DNA of 64,000 nucleotides from Isoetes taiwanensis (taxonomy: Eukaryota; Streptophyta; Lycopodiopsida; Isoetales; Isoetaceae), in assembly GCA_021234155.1 (NCBI GenBank), contig JAJEKV010000002.1, positions 3,738,586 through 3,802,585 of the forward strand, written 5' to 3'. A program made the position numbers and the translations under genes. Numbering within the stretch: the first letter of the stretch is position 1; every line of letters begins with the position of its first letter. Below, in pieces: positions 43,107 to 56,580 of the stretch. The notes below the pieces were generated by a model, which saw nothing but the letters and a program-made list of their open reading frames with translations, was not told where the DNA came from and did no database searches.

Positions 43107-46100
43107 TCTGGAATCCAAGTCCAAATGGGGAGCCAATAAATGCACCGGGTATTGCTAATGGAGCACAATCTCATCTTCCATATTGAATTCGAAGTCAATA
43201 TGACGTACCCTTGGCACACTTGAGGAGACATCCTAATAATTTAGCAATACCATCATGTTTGTAGAAGTTACATGCTTTCATTTACTTTAGTGTCAACTTT
43301 GCACAATATGCTTTGCTTATTAGTAGTTATTAATTCTAATTTCCTCAATATCATCTCAAGCGGTTTGAAGGCGAGCGTCATAAATATTGGCCAATTTCAT
43401 GTTGAAACCATGGGTATATCCATGGTATACTTGGTATATTCGAAGACATATTTTGACGGCATGTTAGACCATAGTGCCTTATAAAACACACACTACTTTC
43501 TTTGGGGACGTAGAAAAAAATTCTAGGTTTGTGCATGGTTCTAACACAACACTGACCAATATTTAAGCAGTTCGATTTGGAGGCAATTGATTTCATGCTT
43601 TGAGTGTATGACACTTCCTCCAAATGTTTAATAATGGCTACCCCAAAGCATTTCAAATACAAATCTAACTATCTCACCTATAGTTACAAATACATGCTCA
43701 TGTTTGCAAAGACAAATGTACACTAGCAATAGAAATGCTATGTAGGGGCTACAGATACCCATCAAACAATCTTAGAGATAGCCAAGATGAGAACAATTCT
43801 ATGTATCACGTGGCTAGGAAAAGAAATGCCATATGACCAATTTGAAGGCACATTAACTTCACTAATTGCATAACTTAAGACCGTATATACTGGGATTAGA
43901 AATAGTACATGGGCATCACAACCATCACCATCGTGTAAAATGCCTCGCCCTTTTACGCGCGGCATCATCGACCATCCTTAATTTGCCGCGGGTATATAAC
44001 AGGGGCCCCTCTCCGTGACGCAGCGTGTGAATTGGCTCTTAGAAATGGTACATAGGCACTACATACACCGACCGACGATAAAAACTTGTCATGTTGAGCT
44101 TAGTCATCAACATAATGTTATTGCACATGTTTGAGGAAGATTCCAGAAATCTAGAGAGTTCAAACCAAGGTAAATGGTAATAGTCAAAATAACAATTAAA
44201 AAAGGAACAATCCCCAAGTGGGGTTAAAATGATATGGGAAAAAATGACCACAACAACAAATGTGCAAAATGAGAGTCAAAGGCTGAATTGTTCAAAGTTA
44301 AATCTGTGCCTTAAGCTATAATGTTGTTGAATCTACTCTTTAACATATTTTATTGGCAATATGAACATGCCTGTCTTTTTGCAATATGCAAAATTATTCG
44401 GCGCATTCGCTAAATAGTTTATACTTATTTTCTATTCTGCAGTAATTGCAACAATTTCCAACTTCAAAATCGAGACCAGAATTTATAAAAAAGGAATAGA
44501 CCCAATGTTCTATCAAGTCCTAAGTGTTATTTGCACTATTATCTCTTGGCAACCCATCGGAAGAAACTTTTTTCCAAAAATAAGCTAAGGATGTGGTCCC
44601 AATTGGGCAACATACAACAAAAAGGAAAGGCACAGAGAGTTAAATGCATGTTATCATGCCTCAGAATCATCTGAAAAGGTTTACAGAATAAAACTACCAT
44701 TATCATTTCAAAAGGCTGTAAGCTATGACAGCCTTGCAGCAGCGCAGGAACCGGTGTGGAGAGTAGAGTCTGGCAGGGGGCCCAACAGACCATTTGAAGT
44801 TTTCCCATCTCATGCAAATTTAGCATAACCGCCTATAACCTGCAGTGAAATCGCTAGAAAAGAATTATGTCAATCTTAAGAATCTCTAGCTCTAAAATCA
44901 TAACCTAAATCTGTTCCATAGTGAGCAGACCAGAGCTAGCCACTAGGTGTCTATGGGATTGCTAATGTTGGAGACACGACCACAAAGAAGAGAGCCGATT
45001 TAGCTGTAGCTGTCAAAATGGTTGCATTTACCAGTTGCTGAAGAGATCCGAATACAAATTATTAAAGACCTGGAATGCAAATGCTTATCGGTGCTAAAAA
45101 TTTGGTTGCACACAGGGATGCGCCATCTAAATTTGGAGTCGGTTCATATCTAAAAGAGTAGGCAGGACTTCTTGCATATAAAGCACACTCTCAAACGTCC
45201 TTCAAGGACCTGGGCATCTGCGATGAGCTTGGGGAAGCTTGCGTTGCTCTAGGTTGGGCCAATCACTCTTGTCCAAGCTCAGGCCATACGGAGATCATTC
45301 GGAGATAGCAGAGGATCGAGAAGAATTAGCTTAGAAACAGGGGATTTAGGGCTAGAAAGCGGGGATCGACCTCTGAATCAAAGCTTTCGAGGTCGAAAAC
45401 GAATTCATGTTATAGATTTTGGGATCAAACAGGGGTCCAATGGCTGCTTTGTTTTGAGCTTAGCTTCGGTAGGAAGGGCCGCCCGGATCATATCGAGAAT
45501 CTTAGGGTATAGAATGGTGATGCAAGAAAACTTACGATAGATGCAAGAAAAACGGATAGATGCACAAAAACTTACAGATGGGTGATTCCGAGCACATCCG
45601 GAAACCACAGTTTTAGAATTATTGATTATAGGTGATCTACGAGTTATATCTGACCCAAGGCCAAATAACCGACACACGAGCCATGATCTATCCACCGCCA
45701 TAGTTTGTGGACAGGGATTATACACCGCCATAGCATAGCTTAGCTTGTGGAAGCTTAGCTTGTGGACACGACTAGACGGAGTTCGACGGATTAGATAAGG
45801 CTATACAAAAAACGTGGCAACAAAAGCAACAAATCGATTGCGGCGCAGAAAAAATACCCACGACAAAAACAGAAAATAGAAATTTGTAACTCACTTATAT
45901 ATGTGTAGATAAAATAATTGAGCTACAACTCAACTATCACAAAAATTGTCATTGTCACTTTTGATTATGACCTTCTAATTAGGGTCTTATTTCGGGAATC
46001 TATGGATGGTTTTCAACATTTTTGTTTGAGTACAATGAGATGGTGTCTAACGATGTATGTTGCAATTATATGTGTAGGTGTGCACAAGTGACTCTTTTGG

Positions 46101-46142
46101 CTATTTCTGATATGCACTCCAGTCGAACAAACAATGGGGTCT

Positions 46143-47738
46143 TGTGGCGTTCGGCCACGATTATCACGGTCCCGGGGCGTATATTATCTTTGCCTACGCC
46201 AACACGCCAATCAAATCCGGTGGCGTGTCTGCCAGCGTGTAGCCAGGTGGGTAGCCCCTAGGGGGCAACTTGCTAGGTATGTGCATTTATTATTAATGTG
46301 CACATTTACCAATGTGCACATTTATTAAGGTGCACACCTTTCCATGTGGGCACATTTTGCCACCTAGCCATTAAAGGCAAGTGGGCCCATTCCCAATTAT
46401 CCCACATGCCTAAAGGGATAATTGGAAATCCTAGCCTAACCCCCTTGTCTATTTAGGTAGGAGAAACCCTAATTTGGCCATTTTTTGGTTCCTAGGGTTT
46501 TAGAGCTCTGTTTTTGGTCTTCCAAGAGCCAAAACCGCCTCCCACTTCTGTCCCCGGCGAATTGCACCATTAGTTTCCCTTGATTCGAGCAATTCAAATA
46601 GATGGTCGAACTTCAGGTCGAGGAGCAACTTAGAGGGATCGGTATTTAGTCAATTTAATAGCCTAAAACGATCTTTTAGTCATAGAATCGGTGGGTCTAG
46701 CCTATTAAACTGCCCATAGCAGCCCTCTAGATCTCTAGATACCAAACTCCGACTAAAAGAACCTAACTCTATGATATAGATTAGATCTAGTTCTTTAGTT
46801 CTTCTATGATGTATATGGATGATGTATCTCATGAACTCCTTGTATTGGGAAGGGGGTAGAGACCCCAAGCCTAGTAGTTGATGCTCCTAGTTAGCCTCTC
46901 TAGCACAGTGTAGATTCGGCATGTGTACAAGAACCACACACAGTTTGTGGGTGAAGGGCCAGGCCGGGCTAAGAAGGAGGTTCATGTTCTCGACTCTTGA
47001 GCGATCCCTCACGGTGTATAAGGCCTCTGAGGGGATCATTGTGACTAGGTCTAATGGCTTACCACCGAGTGCGGGTAAGGCATGGACTCGACGACACCGT
47101 GAAGTGGTGTTCACTTTCCAGGTGGGTTCGATCGAATCTGAGGCAGTGGCCCTCTAGTCACCTTGAGTCGGCATGTAGATCTCTCGGAGGGAGTGATCCC
47201 TTCCCGCCCCATCCGGGCCCAGGAGGATGAAACCGGGGAATAGCCCCTTTGGCTATGCATCCGGTGGGCTAGGTCAGTCCCGACACTTTTCGACCTACTC
47301 GCAAAGTGTGCACGGGGAGGGGCGGATGGAGTGGACAACCCCTAAGCCATGTTCTTATGCCAGCCAAATCCATTTGCCATGAATTACATGCGCAATGACC
47401 TCACGGAGACCCAAGCCGCCGGTCCACCCCTCGAAGCGAGCCTTGGGTAGGATTTCCACGTGTATTGTCTTTGATCTTTGTCTATGCAGGATGTTGATGT
47501 ACCACCCTTGAGGTGGATATGTGATGCTATTGTATCTTGGACATGTATGTTTACGCTTCATGACTAGGTAGGCCACGAGGGAGGCGGGTAAAAATGACCC
47601 CTTCACTCTTCCCTTTTGGGGACCCGATGCGTCCGCGATATGTGGAGGAGCCCTGTATCGATATGGAGCTGGTATGGGGATGAACTCCTTTGTTTGTATC
47701 TGGTCGGAGCAATCAGTATATGAGTAGAGGACATCACA
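46143..47738 (+). repeat. 5' LTR of the large element
   Basis: 1,596 bp, TG...CA, ending ACATCACA right before the primer site. It keeps the unoccupied site GGCATGTAGATCTCTC at about 47172-47187, where the other LTR carries a MITE. Confidence 0.85.
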
Positions 47739-47739
47739 G

Positions 47740-47751
47740 TGGTATCAGAAC
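47740..47751 (+). promoter_or_regulatory. primer-binding site of the large element
   Basis: TGGTATCAGAAC, one base after the LTR, close to the tRNA-iMet consensus TGGTATCAGAGC. Confidence 0.75.
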
Positions 47752-47947
47752 AATGTTCTTGGAGACCAAGAGCAAAGCACTGACCATGCTCCCAGTAGTA
47801 CTAACTTGATAGGATCCTCAAACCTCAGAAAATGAGAATTTTTTTTCTCATTTTTGTAGTATATACTAAGCTAATAACAGTTAAAGTGCATGAGAACATA
47901 AAAAGACTAAAATTACTGAGCCAAAACCTTCAAAGGAAAGATGGTCT

Positions 47948-48072
47948 CGCACGTCGCGCCAGGACAGATAATGAAGATCTCATTTTCGGGCTGGGCGCAA
48001 CGACGTGTCGCACGTTGCGCCAGGACAGATAATGAAGATCTCATTTTCGGGCTGGGCGCAACGTGTGAGACA
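47948..48072 (+). repeat. 61-bp tandem duplication with hairpin arms
   Basis: CGCACGTCGCGCCAGGACAG at 47948 recurs at 48009 as CGCACGTTGCGCCAGGACAG, period 61. The arms GTCGCACGTTGCGCC and GGCGCAACGTGTGAGAC around the second unit are near-perfect inverted repeats, so the leader RNA could fold into a long stem. Confidence 0.8.
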
Positions 48073-48299
48073 TTGATCTTCAAAACACCTTGAAAAGTCA
48101 TGAATTTTGAGAAAAGTAGCTTGGTAATTCGAATTTTAAGCTAAGAATTAGCTAGATTAGTCTAGTTTTTCAATTTATTTGAACCTCATCTTAAAATGCT
48201 GCTCTAGATTAGTCTAGTTTTTCAATGTTGCTCGAGCCATCTTGCTTGCTTATAGAGCCCAGAATGTTGTAGGAGAGCCCTTCAAGTAGATCCTTAGAC

Positions 48300-51200
48300 T
48301 CTAGGATATACGAGCGTTGCTTTCGATGTACAGGGCCAGAGCCACAGAAGAGCTAGAGGCGCAACTTCTTGAAGACATCGAGGTCCCAGCCGATGCACAG
48401 ACAGATAAGGAGAGGAGACCCAAAAGGCAGACCCAAGAGAAGGAAGCACAACGACAAACACCTCAACCGACAAGCGAGTAGAGCGAGAGAGACCACCGGC
48501 CTATCACAATCTTCATCAAATGGGAAGAATATTTGGTAACCAACGGCATCAAGAATTTTCTAGATGTCAACCTCCGGCTACCACGGCGAGGTCACATCGA
48601 AAAAGAGGATCTCGGCGCTTTCACCGGCTCGGCGCACATGAGTTTCAAATGGAAGAACGCAAAGCTGACAAAATACAGTGCGGGGAAGGCGTTAGACATC
48701 GATGCGGCGTTAGCATCACGAGCTAGAGCGAGGAGGGCATAATCTTCCGTCGAGGAGAGAAGTCACGGCGACACGGGAGGCGGATAGAAACCGGAGGGAA
48801 GACAACCCGCGACCTTGCAGCCCGGCAGCTCAGCGAATGTCATGCAACGTCAACAAAAGGAGCAACCAAGCTAGGCAACCACAAAGCACCTAAAAGTGAC
48901 CGGGGCGAGCTTCCGGCTCCATTGCAAGCGGGGAGAACTTTCGCCGGTTCCAAAAAGTAGGAGACCATGAGGGGGAGGCGCATATCGGGGAAGGAACATC
49001 TCCTCGCTCGAAGGCCTATATCAAGCATTAGGGGCAAGATCAAGGAGGAGAATATTCCGCTCGAACAAGAATTCGGACCCATAAACACCTAGAAACCAAA
49101 GGAAGGGCGACCTTACTACGTCGGCCAGGAGTACGAGACTCAATGGATAGGACCCAAAGGATTCGGAGGGACCTAGCCAAAGCGGTACAAATCAATCGCC
49201 AAAGGCGACCCGGGAAGAGCTATGGTAGGTGCAATGGAGATGACCACACTTCCGAGCCTGGGAGGCACCTCGGAATGAAGCAAAGCCCAAGCAAATGCGG
49301 TCCCACTTAGAAATTCAACTGCCGGATCTCGAGCTTGAAGACATTCAAGAATGCCCGAATCGCAACAGCGGGTGATCCTACTCAAGCGATCGGGTGGCAC
49401 GCGCACATCGGCAACCTTGCAATGACACACCGCATGTAGGGGCGTTGGCGGTCACCGCATTCCTCCACGGCGAACATACACATTAAGGAGGAGCATCTTT
49501 TTCAAGGGATCACATCGATGAACACTCTTACGCAACTTGGGGTGGCGAGCTCGGATCGGACATGAAGCCCAACAATAGTAGCGACACCTCAAAGAATCCC
49601 GGAGTCAACCAGAACGAAGAAGATGCAGCAAAACCGAAGAATCAAACGCGATAGGAGGGGAAACCCTAAAGGAGTATAAACATTTAGGTAGATCTTCGTA
49701 GTTGTTTTGGAAAAGTGGATGAATTGAAATCCCAATGTAAATGTGTATATGTCTATTGTATATCTCGGGCGTTCACAGATATAGTGAAGAAACATGAGTT
49801 TAGGGTCATGTTTTACGGATTTAGCGCTTAGATCAGGAAGCTCCTTCACTTCGACTACCAAAGGAGGAAGCAAGGAGGCACAACTATAGCCCAAGATCAA
49901 AATGGAAGAGCAAGTACGAGGGAGAACGACCAGAGGCCAAGCACACCTTCGACTTCAAACACTTCGGGAAGTGCCCTCAAGTAGAAGACCGCTCGTCCAA
50001 CACAATGTCAGGATAAGAGACAATGCCGATCATGTGAAGATCATCAACGCGGCACCAGGACATCGTCAGGGCGCAACACTACCTCTTGTAGCGGGGCGAC
50101 TTGACGAACTTGGCGACACGAGTGGCCTCAACAATAGAAGGAGGAACGACCCGACATCAACGAGCCAACTAAGAAGGCAACATCTCGACGACCATAATTC
50201 CACCTTGTGGTAATATAGGGTGATGCGCTATGACACGTGTATTAGATGGAGATGCACTTACGAAAAGGCAATGCGGCGAGGGAGATATGCCTTCAACAAC
50301 TAGGTGATGGCTTTGTCGGTACTCCTACCAAGAATTAGAAGAGAAGAAGCCGATCATATCTCCGACATGGGCACATCAAATGCCCAAGGTAGAAGCATTC
50401 GACACCTTAACGACAAAGGATAGCAAGCTGAAGCACCTTGCAAAAAGAGAGTTCAAGATAATAGCGGGGCTATTCAACGACAAGAGTATATCTAAAGCGG
50501 TGGTACTTCTTCAACTCAAGGATCAAGCTGCGTAGATACAAGGATCCATCATCCGAGCAATATAGCCGGGGGAGGAGAGCCATGATGCTTTACTTGTGGA
50601 GAGACCCGACATGCATAGAGGACAAAGGTCATGAACTGAAAGTTGGAGAAGTGCTAGCAACCGAATTTCTTCCACGAGCTCCCTAGAGGCAACAGGAGGA
50701 TCAAACTCCGGCGAGCACAATCAAAGCCACCCGAAGGTACCTCAAGACAAGAAGGCGGCATAGCACTGTGGAACGTGACAGCGTCAAGCCATGTGATCGA
50801 GGGATCAAACAAGTAAGATTGGAAGCTTCGATGGAGAAGCAACTAGGCGAGCCGAGCCGATGACTTACCGCAGCGGACTTGCATGCAACTTGGTGAACCC
50901 AAGGATGGGCGATTCAAAAACAACAAGCTGAAGAGAACAACTCCAGGGAGTATAGCCAAAGCAATCGCGCACAACCTCAAGAGATGCCTCCAAATAGCTT
51001 CAAGTGCCATGAAGGGTGAAACAATTACCGACCAAGAACAGGATCAGGAAGAAGACCGAAATGTCGAAGCATCAACGACCAGCACATCTTTAGTTAGAAT
51101 GTGATGCAAAGCGTGTTGTGCCATAGTCGACAAACATTGGAGGGCCCAAGTATATCAACAAGTTACCCCAGTGCAGTGGCGTACAAATAGGAGGATATAG

Positions 51201-54200
51201 ATCATCAACACCATTGCAACGGGAGGAACACCGATGACACTGCCAAGGAGTAGGCGTGCAACTCGAAGGGAGGCACAAGCCGGACCTAATAGCTCTAGTA
51301 GTAATTGTAATTATGTAAGCTATATGTTTTGCATGTATAGTTCCCCTGTTATTCCTTCCCTCCCATGGCATAATAGATCACAGGAAGAGATGTCAGGCAA
51401 TTTGCAGGGGTGAAGCAATCAACATCCTCAACACTCTTCGGGCAACATGATAACGACAAGAGGACTTGATGTATGAGACGTCGATGGAGTCGAAGAAATA
51501 ATGTCGAATACAGAGTCGTCCTTTAGCTGGCAAAACAAAGAGTTCAAGATGAAAGATCTTCTTCAACGGCGCCACCTTCAGGCTTTTGAAAAGCGGCATG
51601 GAAGATTTCAAGTGATCAACTACGCCATCAAAGCCTCCAGCCTCTACATCAAAGAGGATCCACCGTCAAGGAGACTGAAGTATCGAGCGACTCGAAAGAA
51701 CGTTACCTTGCTACTTCAAGCAGGCAACGAGTGGATGAGCTTCTAGCAAGCTCAAGCATCTAAGGCTATGGGGCCTAGTAGGTTAAATGTATGGACGGTA
51801 ACATCCATATTGGGATTAGAAGGCATTTCCAGATATTCTCGTTGAAAGGATTGCCCCAAGGTTGGGCTAAGCGTCAAGGAGTGGGAAGGAAATACATAGG
51901 AGTGACTAAAATTATATACGATTGTTAACAGACATCCAACATATTGAAACCACTTGGTGAGATTGATCACCTCGCTAAGAAGGAATCATTACTAGGATAA
52001 TTGTTGACCATGTATAAATCTAGTACCTCCAAAAGAATAATCAAACCGAAAGAAAAGAAGTAATCTAACAAGTCCGGCCAACTTGTTACAATGGCATCAA
52101 TTCGATTGGTAGGAATATTCCAAGAGTTTAAATAGCTAAGAAAGAGGGAATCTCTAGAATATAAAAGAATAATACATGTAAGGTACATCTAAAATAAGAA
52201 TTATAGTAATCAAATAGTCTTTTGAGACAAAAGGAATTGTCATGATGACAAAGCCTTGTGGGTTAGAATCGTTCTAACTAAGTAGGTAACCCGTAACTAT
52301 ATTGAAATAAATGATAACATAATATGTGCATCCATCTTAGATGGTTATATATGTTAGCTAAGGCTAGTAAATTAATGCGCTAAGTAAGAAGCGTATAACC
52401 TCTTAAGGGGAGAGAATAGATATGACGTTGTGTACAACGTCATTGAAGGGTGCTTGGACCATTTTCTTTTTGAAGAAAGTGGGAGGGCTCAATCTTATGA
52501 TTGAACGATACTTGCATCGAATTGACCGAAGCCATAGAATAGAGTTCACTCGGCAATGGCCGGGCGAATAGAGCATAAGATAGATAGATACCTCGATTTT
52601 CGAGGCCTTCAACGTCTGCGAGGCCCACGTGATAGCTAACTACACCAATGAAGTGGAGCAAAGTATGGGAGCAATACAACGACCAAGTCATCTCCAAAAT
52701 TACTCGGCCCAGCCCGGGTTCAATAGGTGGATGCGTTCTAGCCTTAGGTAAGGTGTCGAGATGTATTATAAGCTTTAATGTGTCTTATTGATAAGTTAAA
52801 TATAGATCCTAATAACTGCATAGAAATTGTTATGCGTGATATGTATCATAGGGAAATAAGTTAAATAACAACGATAATGTGAGGTAGCATGTTAATTAAT
52901 CCTTACATGGGATGCAATTCCTTCCAAGGATAGCTATATGACCTCGGGGTCCTTATAAATATAAATAGAAAATAGAATTCGGATATACTTAAGTGCATCT
53001 TAGGGATATACTACCAAAGGGTAATGCAGGACCCAAGGAAGAGAATAAGAAGCACATCTAATTCTTGTGTATGATAATTAAAACTTTGTCTATGATACAA
53101 TAGGTCTAAATCAGGGTTATTGTTTAAATAATCGCGATCTAAAAGTCGTTAAATATTGCAAAGCTTGGAGAAATATAATTGTAATTATGTCGGAAGTAAT
53201 GTATCGATACTATGATAATGTTAATTCATAAATATTACCTTAGGGGTAATTATGTTAATCACATGCATTAAAGGAGCCAAAAAAATTGGCTCGGGCATGT
53301 CGATTTGTGTTTAGATTAATTTCATGTGTAGTTAAGATTAATCTCATGCAACCTATGCCGGTATGGGTTGCATGCATATTTACCGATGATGGGACCACTA
53401 CGGTGATCTCTAGGGCGTGGTGTAATGTCAATATAGGCATGACCGCAGTTCGCTGGATGAGTGGAAGGTAGATTAAAAAGTCTACTTCGTCCACGGGTAA
53501 GGCGACCTCGAAGATAAGAGGTCATTCAGGAATGCATTGATAGGAAAAGCACCTCTAGCCCCATATATGCATTGATAGGAGGAATCATCCCTTCATGCCC
53601 CATATCTGGAAGGACCTATCCTCCACGTTGGGCAACTAAAGGTGTAGGCATGAGCGGCATATAGGCATTATAGGGCGCTGTCTCCACGGCCACGATGGAA
53701 GAAGCATCCTCTTCCTACGCCGGGAGATTAGCCATGCATTCATGTAGATAGGTGGGGTGGTCACCATATAACCAAAATTTTATTAATAATTAAAATGGTA
53801 ATAACGTAGTGTCGACTGCCAGGCCAATAGGCTCAGGGAGGGCAAGGAGGTCGAGCTACGAAGACCTGCAACACAAATTTTGTTATAATGTGTTGCAAGG
53901 GATGAAGAGTACCTTATAAGTGTAAATTTTGTATGAAATTGATAAACTTTGATAAACTTAAATGTTGTATTAAGTAAGGTTAATAATTACCTTGTATGGA
54001 TTAAGTTATGAAGTGATGAGTTAATTGGATAATGAAATAGTACAGTAATGTCTTAAACATTACCTTAGAGTAATTCTAATAATTAAGATAGTAAGTATGT
54101 AATTATAGATATTGTAAAATTAATGCACGGGATTTTAAGGTCACGAAGACTTGCAACACAAATTTTTGTTGGAATGTGTTGCAAGGAATGAAAGAGTACC

Positions 54201-54429
54201 TTAAATAATAATTGTATATGAAAGTGTTAAATTGTGATAAACTAAATGTTGTGATAACGGAGACTAATAAGTACCTTGTTTTAATAGAAGTTACGAATTG
54301 ACAAGTTATTTGATAATGTAATGGCGTAATAATGATTTAAAAATATTACCTTAAGGTAATCTTAATAAATGTGTAAGTATTATAGTAGTATATCGTATGC
54401 ATCAGGTTGATTGCAGGTTAGGAAGATTC
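48300..54429 (+). other. interior of the large LTR element
   Basis: 48300-51750 is purine-rich on plus, as retroelement coding strands often are, but broken. The remaining stretch is AT-rich and non-coding, typical of the spacer before the 3' LTR in large plant elements. Confidence 0.5.
53858..54410 (+). repeat. tandem duplication, period about 285 bp, inside the large element
   Basis: ACGAAGACCTGCAACAC at 53858 and ACGAAGACTTGCAACAC at 54143 start two diverged units. Both continue with GTGTTGCAAG, GAGTACCTTA and GATAAACT. Confidence 0.75.
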
Positions 54430-54484
54430 CAAGGTGGGGAGACCCACGATCTTGCTTGGACAACATCATTTCAAGGTGGGGAGA
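54430..54484 (+). promoter_or_regulatory. duplicated polypurine tract
   Basis: CAAGGTGGGGAGA at 54430-54442 and again at 54472-54484; the second copy abuts the 3' LTR. Confidence 0.7.
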
Positions 54485-54485
54485 A

Positions 54486-56580
54486 TGTGGCGTTCGGCCG
54501 CAGTGATCACGGTCCCAGGCGTATCTTGTCTTGCCTGGAATCCGCAGCGCACGCCAATCCGACCGCGTGTCTGTAGGCGTGTAGCTAGGTGGGTAGCCCC
54601 TAGGGGCAACTTGCTATGTGCATTTATTATTAACGTGCACATTTACCAATGTGCACATTTATTAAGGTGCACACCTTTCCATGTGGGCACATTTTGCCAC
54701 CTAGCCATTAAAGGCAAGTGGGCCCATTCCCAATTATCCCACATGCCTAAAGGGATAATTGGAAACCCCAACCTAACCCCCTTGTCTATTTAGGTAGGAG
54801 AAACCTAATTTGGCCATTTTTTAGTTCCTAGGGTTTTAGAGCTCGTTTTTGGTCACCTTCAGAGCCAAAACGCGCCTCCCGAACTGCAATGCGGCGAATT
54901 GCACCATTAGTTTCCCTTGATTGAGCAATTCGGCAGATGGTCGAACTTCGGTCGGGAGGACAACCCAAGGATCGGGTATTTAGTCAATTTAATAGCCTAA
55001 ACCGTCTTTTTAGTCATAGAATCCGGTGGGTCTAGCCTATTAAAATTGCCCATAGCAGCCCTCTAGATCTCTAGATACCAAACTCTGACTAAAGAACCTA
55101 ACTCTATGATATAGATTAGATCTAGTTCTTTAGTTCTTCTATGATGTATATGGATGATGTATCTCTGTGAACTCCTTGTATTGGGAAGGGGGGGTAGAGA
55201 CCCCAAGCCTAGTAGTTGATGCTCCTAGTTAGCCTCTCTAGCACAGTGTAGATTCGGCATGTGTACAAGAACCACACCTGGTTGTGGGTGAAGGGGCCAG
55301 ACTGGCTAAGAAGAAGGTTCATGTTCGACTCTTGAGCGATCCCTCGGGTGTGTAAGGCCTCTAGGGGATCATTGTGACTAGGTCTAATGGCTTACCACTG
55401 AGTGCGGGTAAGGCATGGACTCGACACCCGTGAAGTGGTGTTCACTTTCCAGTGGGTTCAGTCGAATACGGGCAGTGGCCCTCTAGTCACCTTGAGTCAG
55501 CATGTAGATCAGGGTTGCCCTTAAGGGGCTATTTATAGCCAAATGGCTATATTATGAATATTTTTGAAAATGAGATACTAAAGCTGAATAGGTTACTATT
55601 GAAAATAAATTATATTCTTTCGCCAAAGTTTTAACATTTCATCCTCCTACCTTTCTTAAATTAGCCATGCATTTTTTAGCTCAGATCTAGAGCTTCGCCT
55701 CCAGTTCTATGGATCTACCATTGTAGATCAAGTGATTGTTTGCTAGCTCTAGTGGACCATAGTAGAATATTAAAAAAATCAACAACTACTCATTTTTTGC
55801 TAGACATAATAGGTTTCTTTAATCCTTTTAAGTTGTATGTGAATTAACATCTAATTTATTTATTTCAATTACCATAATAACGTTGGCAAGATTCACCAGA
55901 GTTCCTATAAACCAGTTCAAGTTGCAAAAAGTAATTGCCTACAAAATTATTATAGAAAGCTTATGATTCGCCTCAACTTCTAAATCACGCCTATGCGGTT
56001 ATGGCCTTAAGGGCAACCCTGATGTAGATCTCTGGAGGGAGTGATCCTTCACGCTTTATCATCGAGGCGGGAGGATGAAACCGGGAATAGCCCCTTTGGC
56101 TATGCATCCGGGTGGCCCTGGTCGGTCCCCGACACTTTTTATTACCTACTACTGCAAAGTGTGTGCACAGGGAGGCGGATGGAATGGACAACCCTAAGCC
56201 ATGTTCTTATGCCAGCCAAATCCATTTGCCATGAATTCTGTGCGCAATGACCTCTGGGGGACCCAAGCCGTCAGTCACCCTTGTGCGGCCTTGGGTAGGA
56301 TTTCCACATGTATTGTCTTGATCTTTGTCTATGTCAGGATGTTGATGTACCACCCTTGAGGTGGATATGTGATGCTATTATTATCTTGACATGTATGTTT
56401 ACGCTTCCATGACTAGGTAGGCCACGAGGAGGCGGGTAAAATGACCCCTTCACTCTTCCCACTTTGGGGACCAATCGGTCCGCGATGATATGTGGAGGGG
56501 CCTGTATCGATATGGGTGGTATGGGGATGAACTCTGTTTGTATACGGTCGCGGAGCACTATGATATAGTAGGGGCGTCCG
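54486..56580 (+). repeat. 3' LTR of the large element, with MITE insert
   Basis: It pairs with 46143-47738. Without the 520-bp insert (MITE plus one duplication) its length would be about 1,575 bp. The right end is uncertain by about 10 bp. Confidence 0.8.
55510..56021. mobile_element. hAT-like MITE
   Basis: 512 bp with terminal inverted repeats CAGGGTTGCCCTTAAGG at both ends and an 8-bp target duplication ATGTAGAT (55502-55509, 56022-56029). CAGGG-type ends and 8-bp duplications are the hAT signature. The interior is AT-rich with no transposase. The 5' LTR of the host element retains the empty site. Confidence 0.92.

Larger units (their letters stand above)
41813..46142. other. intergenic stretch
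   Basis: No gene could be supported. It holds the GC-palindrome repeat (42831-42873) and a short repeat at 43004-43106. A TATATAAC box with a GC-rich flank lies near 43990, with no gene behind it. Short repeats of an AGATGCA..AAAACTTAC phrase occur near 45530-45580. Confidence 0.4.
46143..56580 (+). mobile_element. large LTR retrotransposon (probably Ty3-like), broken
   Basis: About 10.4 kb. Long LTRs at 46143-47738 and 54486 to about 56580 start TGTGGCGTTCGGCC. A tRNA-Met-type primer site TGGTATCAGAAC lies at 47740-47751 and a purine tract CAAGGTGGGGAGA precedes the 3' LTR. The 6.7-kb interior has an A-rich coding-like half (48300-51750) and an AT-rich half (51750-54480). No protease, integrase or reverse-transcriptase motif could be read, so the element is broken many times over or is a non-coding derivative; the Ty3 assignment is from size and plan only. 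No target duplication was recognised. Confidence 0.8.

Noticed and set aside
55510-56021. Mutator-type element with 9-bp duplication
   Set aside because: At first ATGTAGATC seemed duplicated, but the final C belongs to the CAGGG terminus; the 8-bp duplication and TIR fit hAT better.
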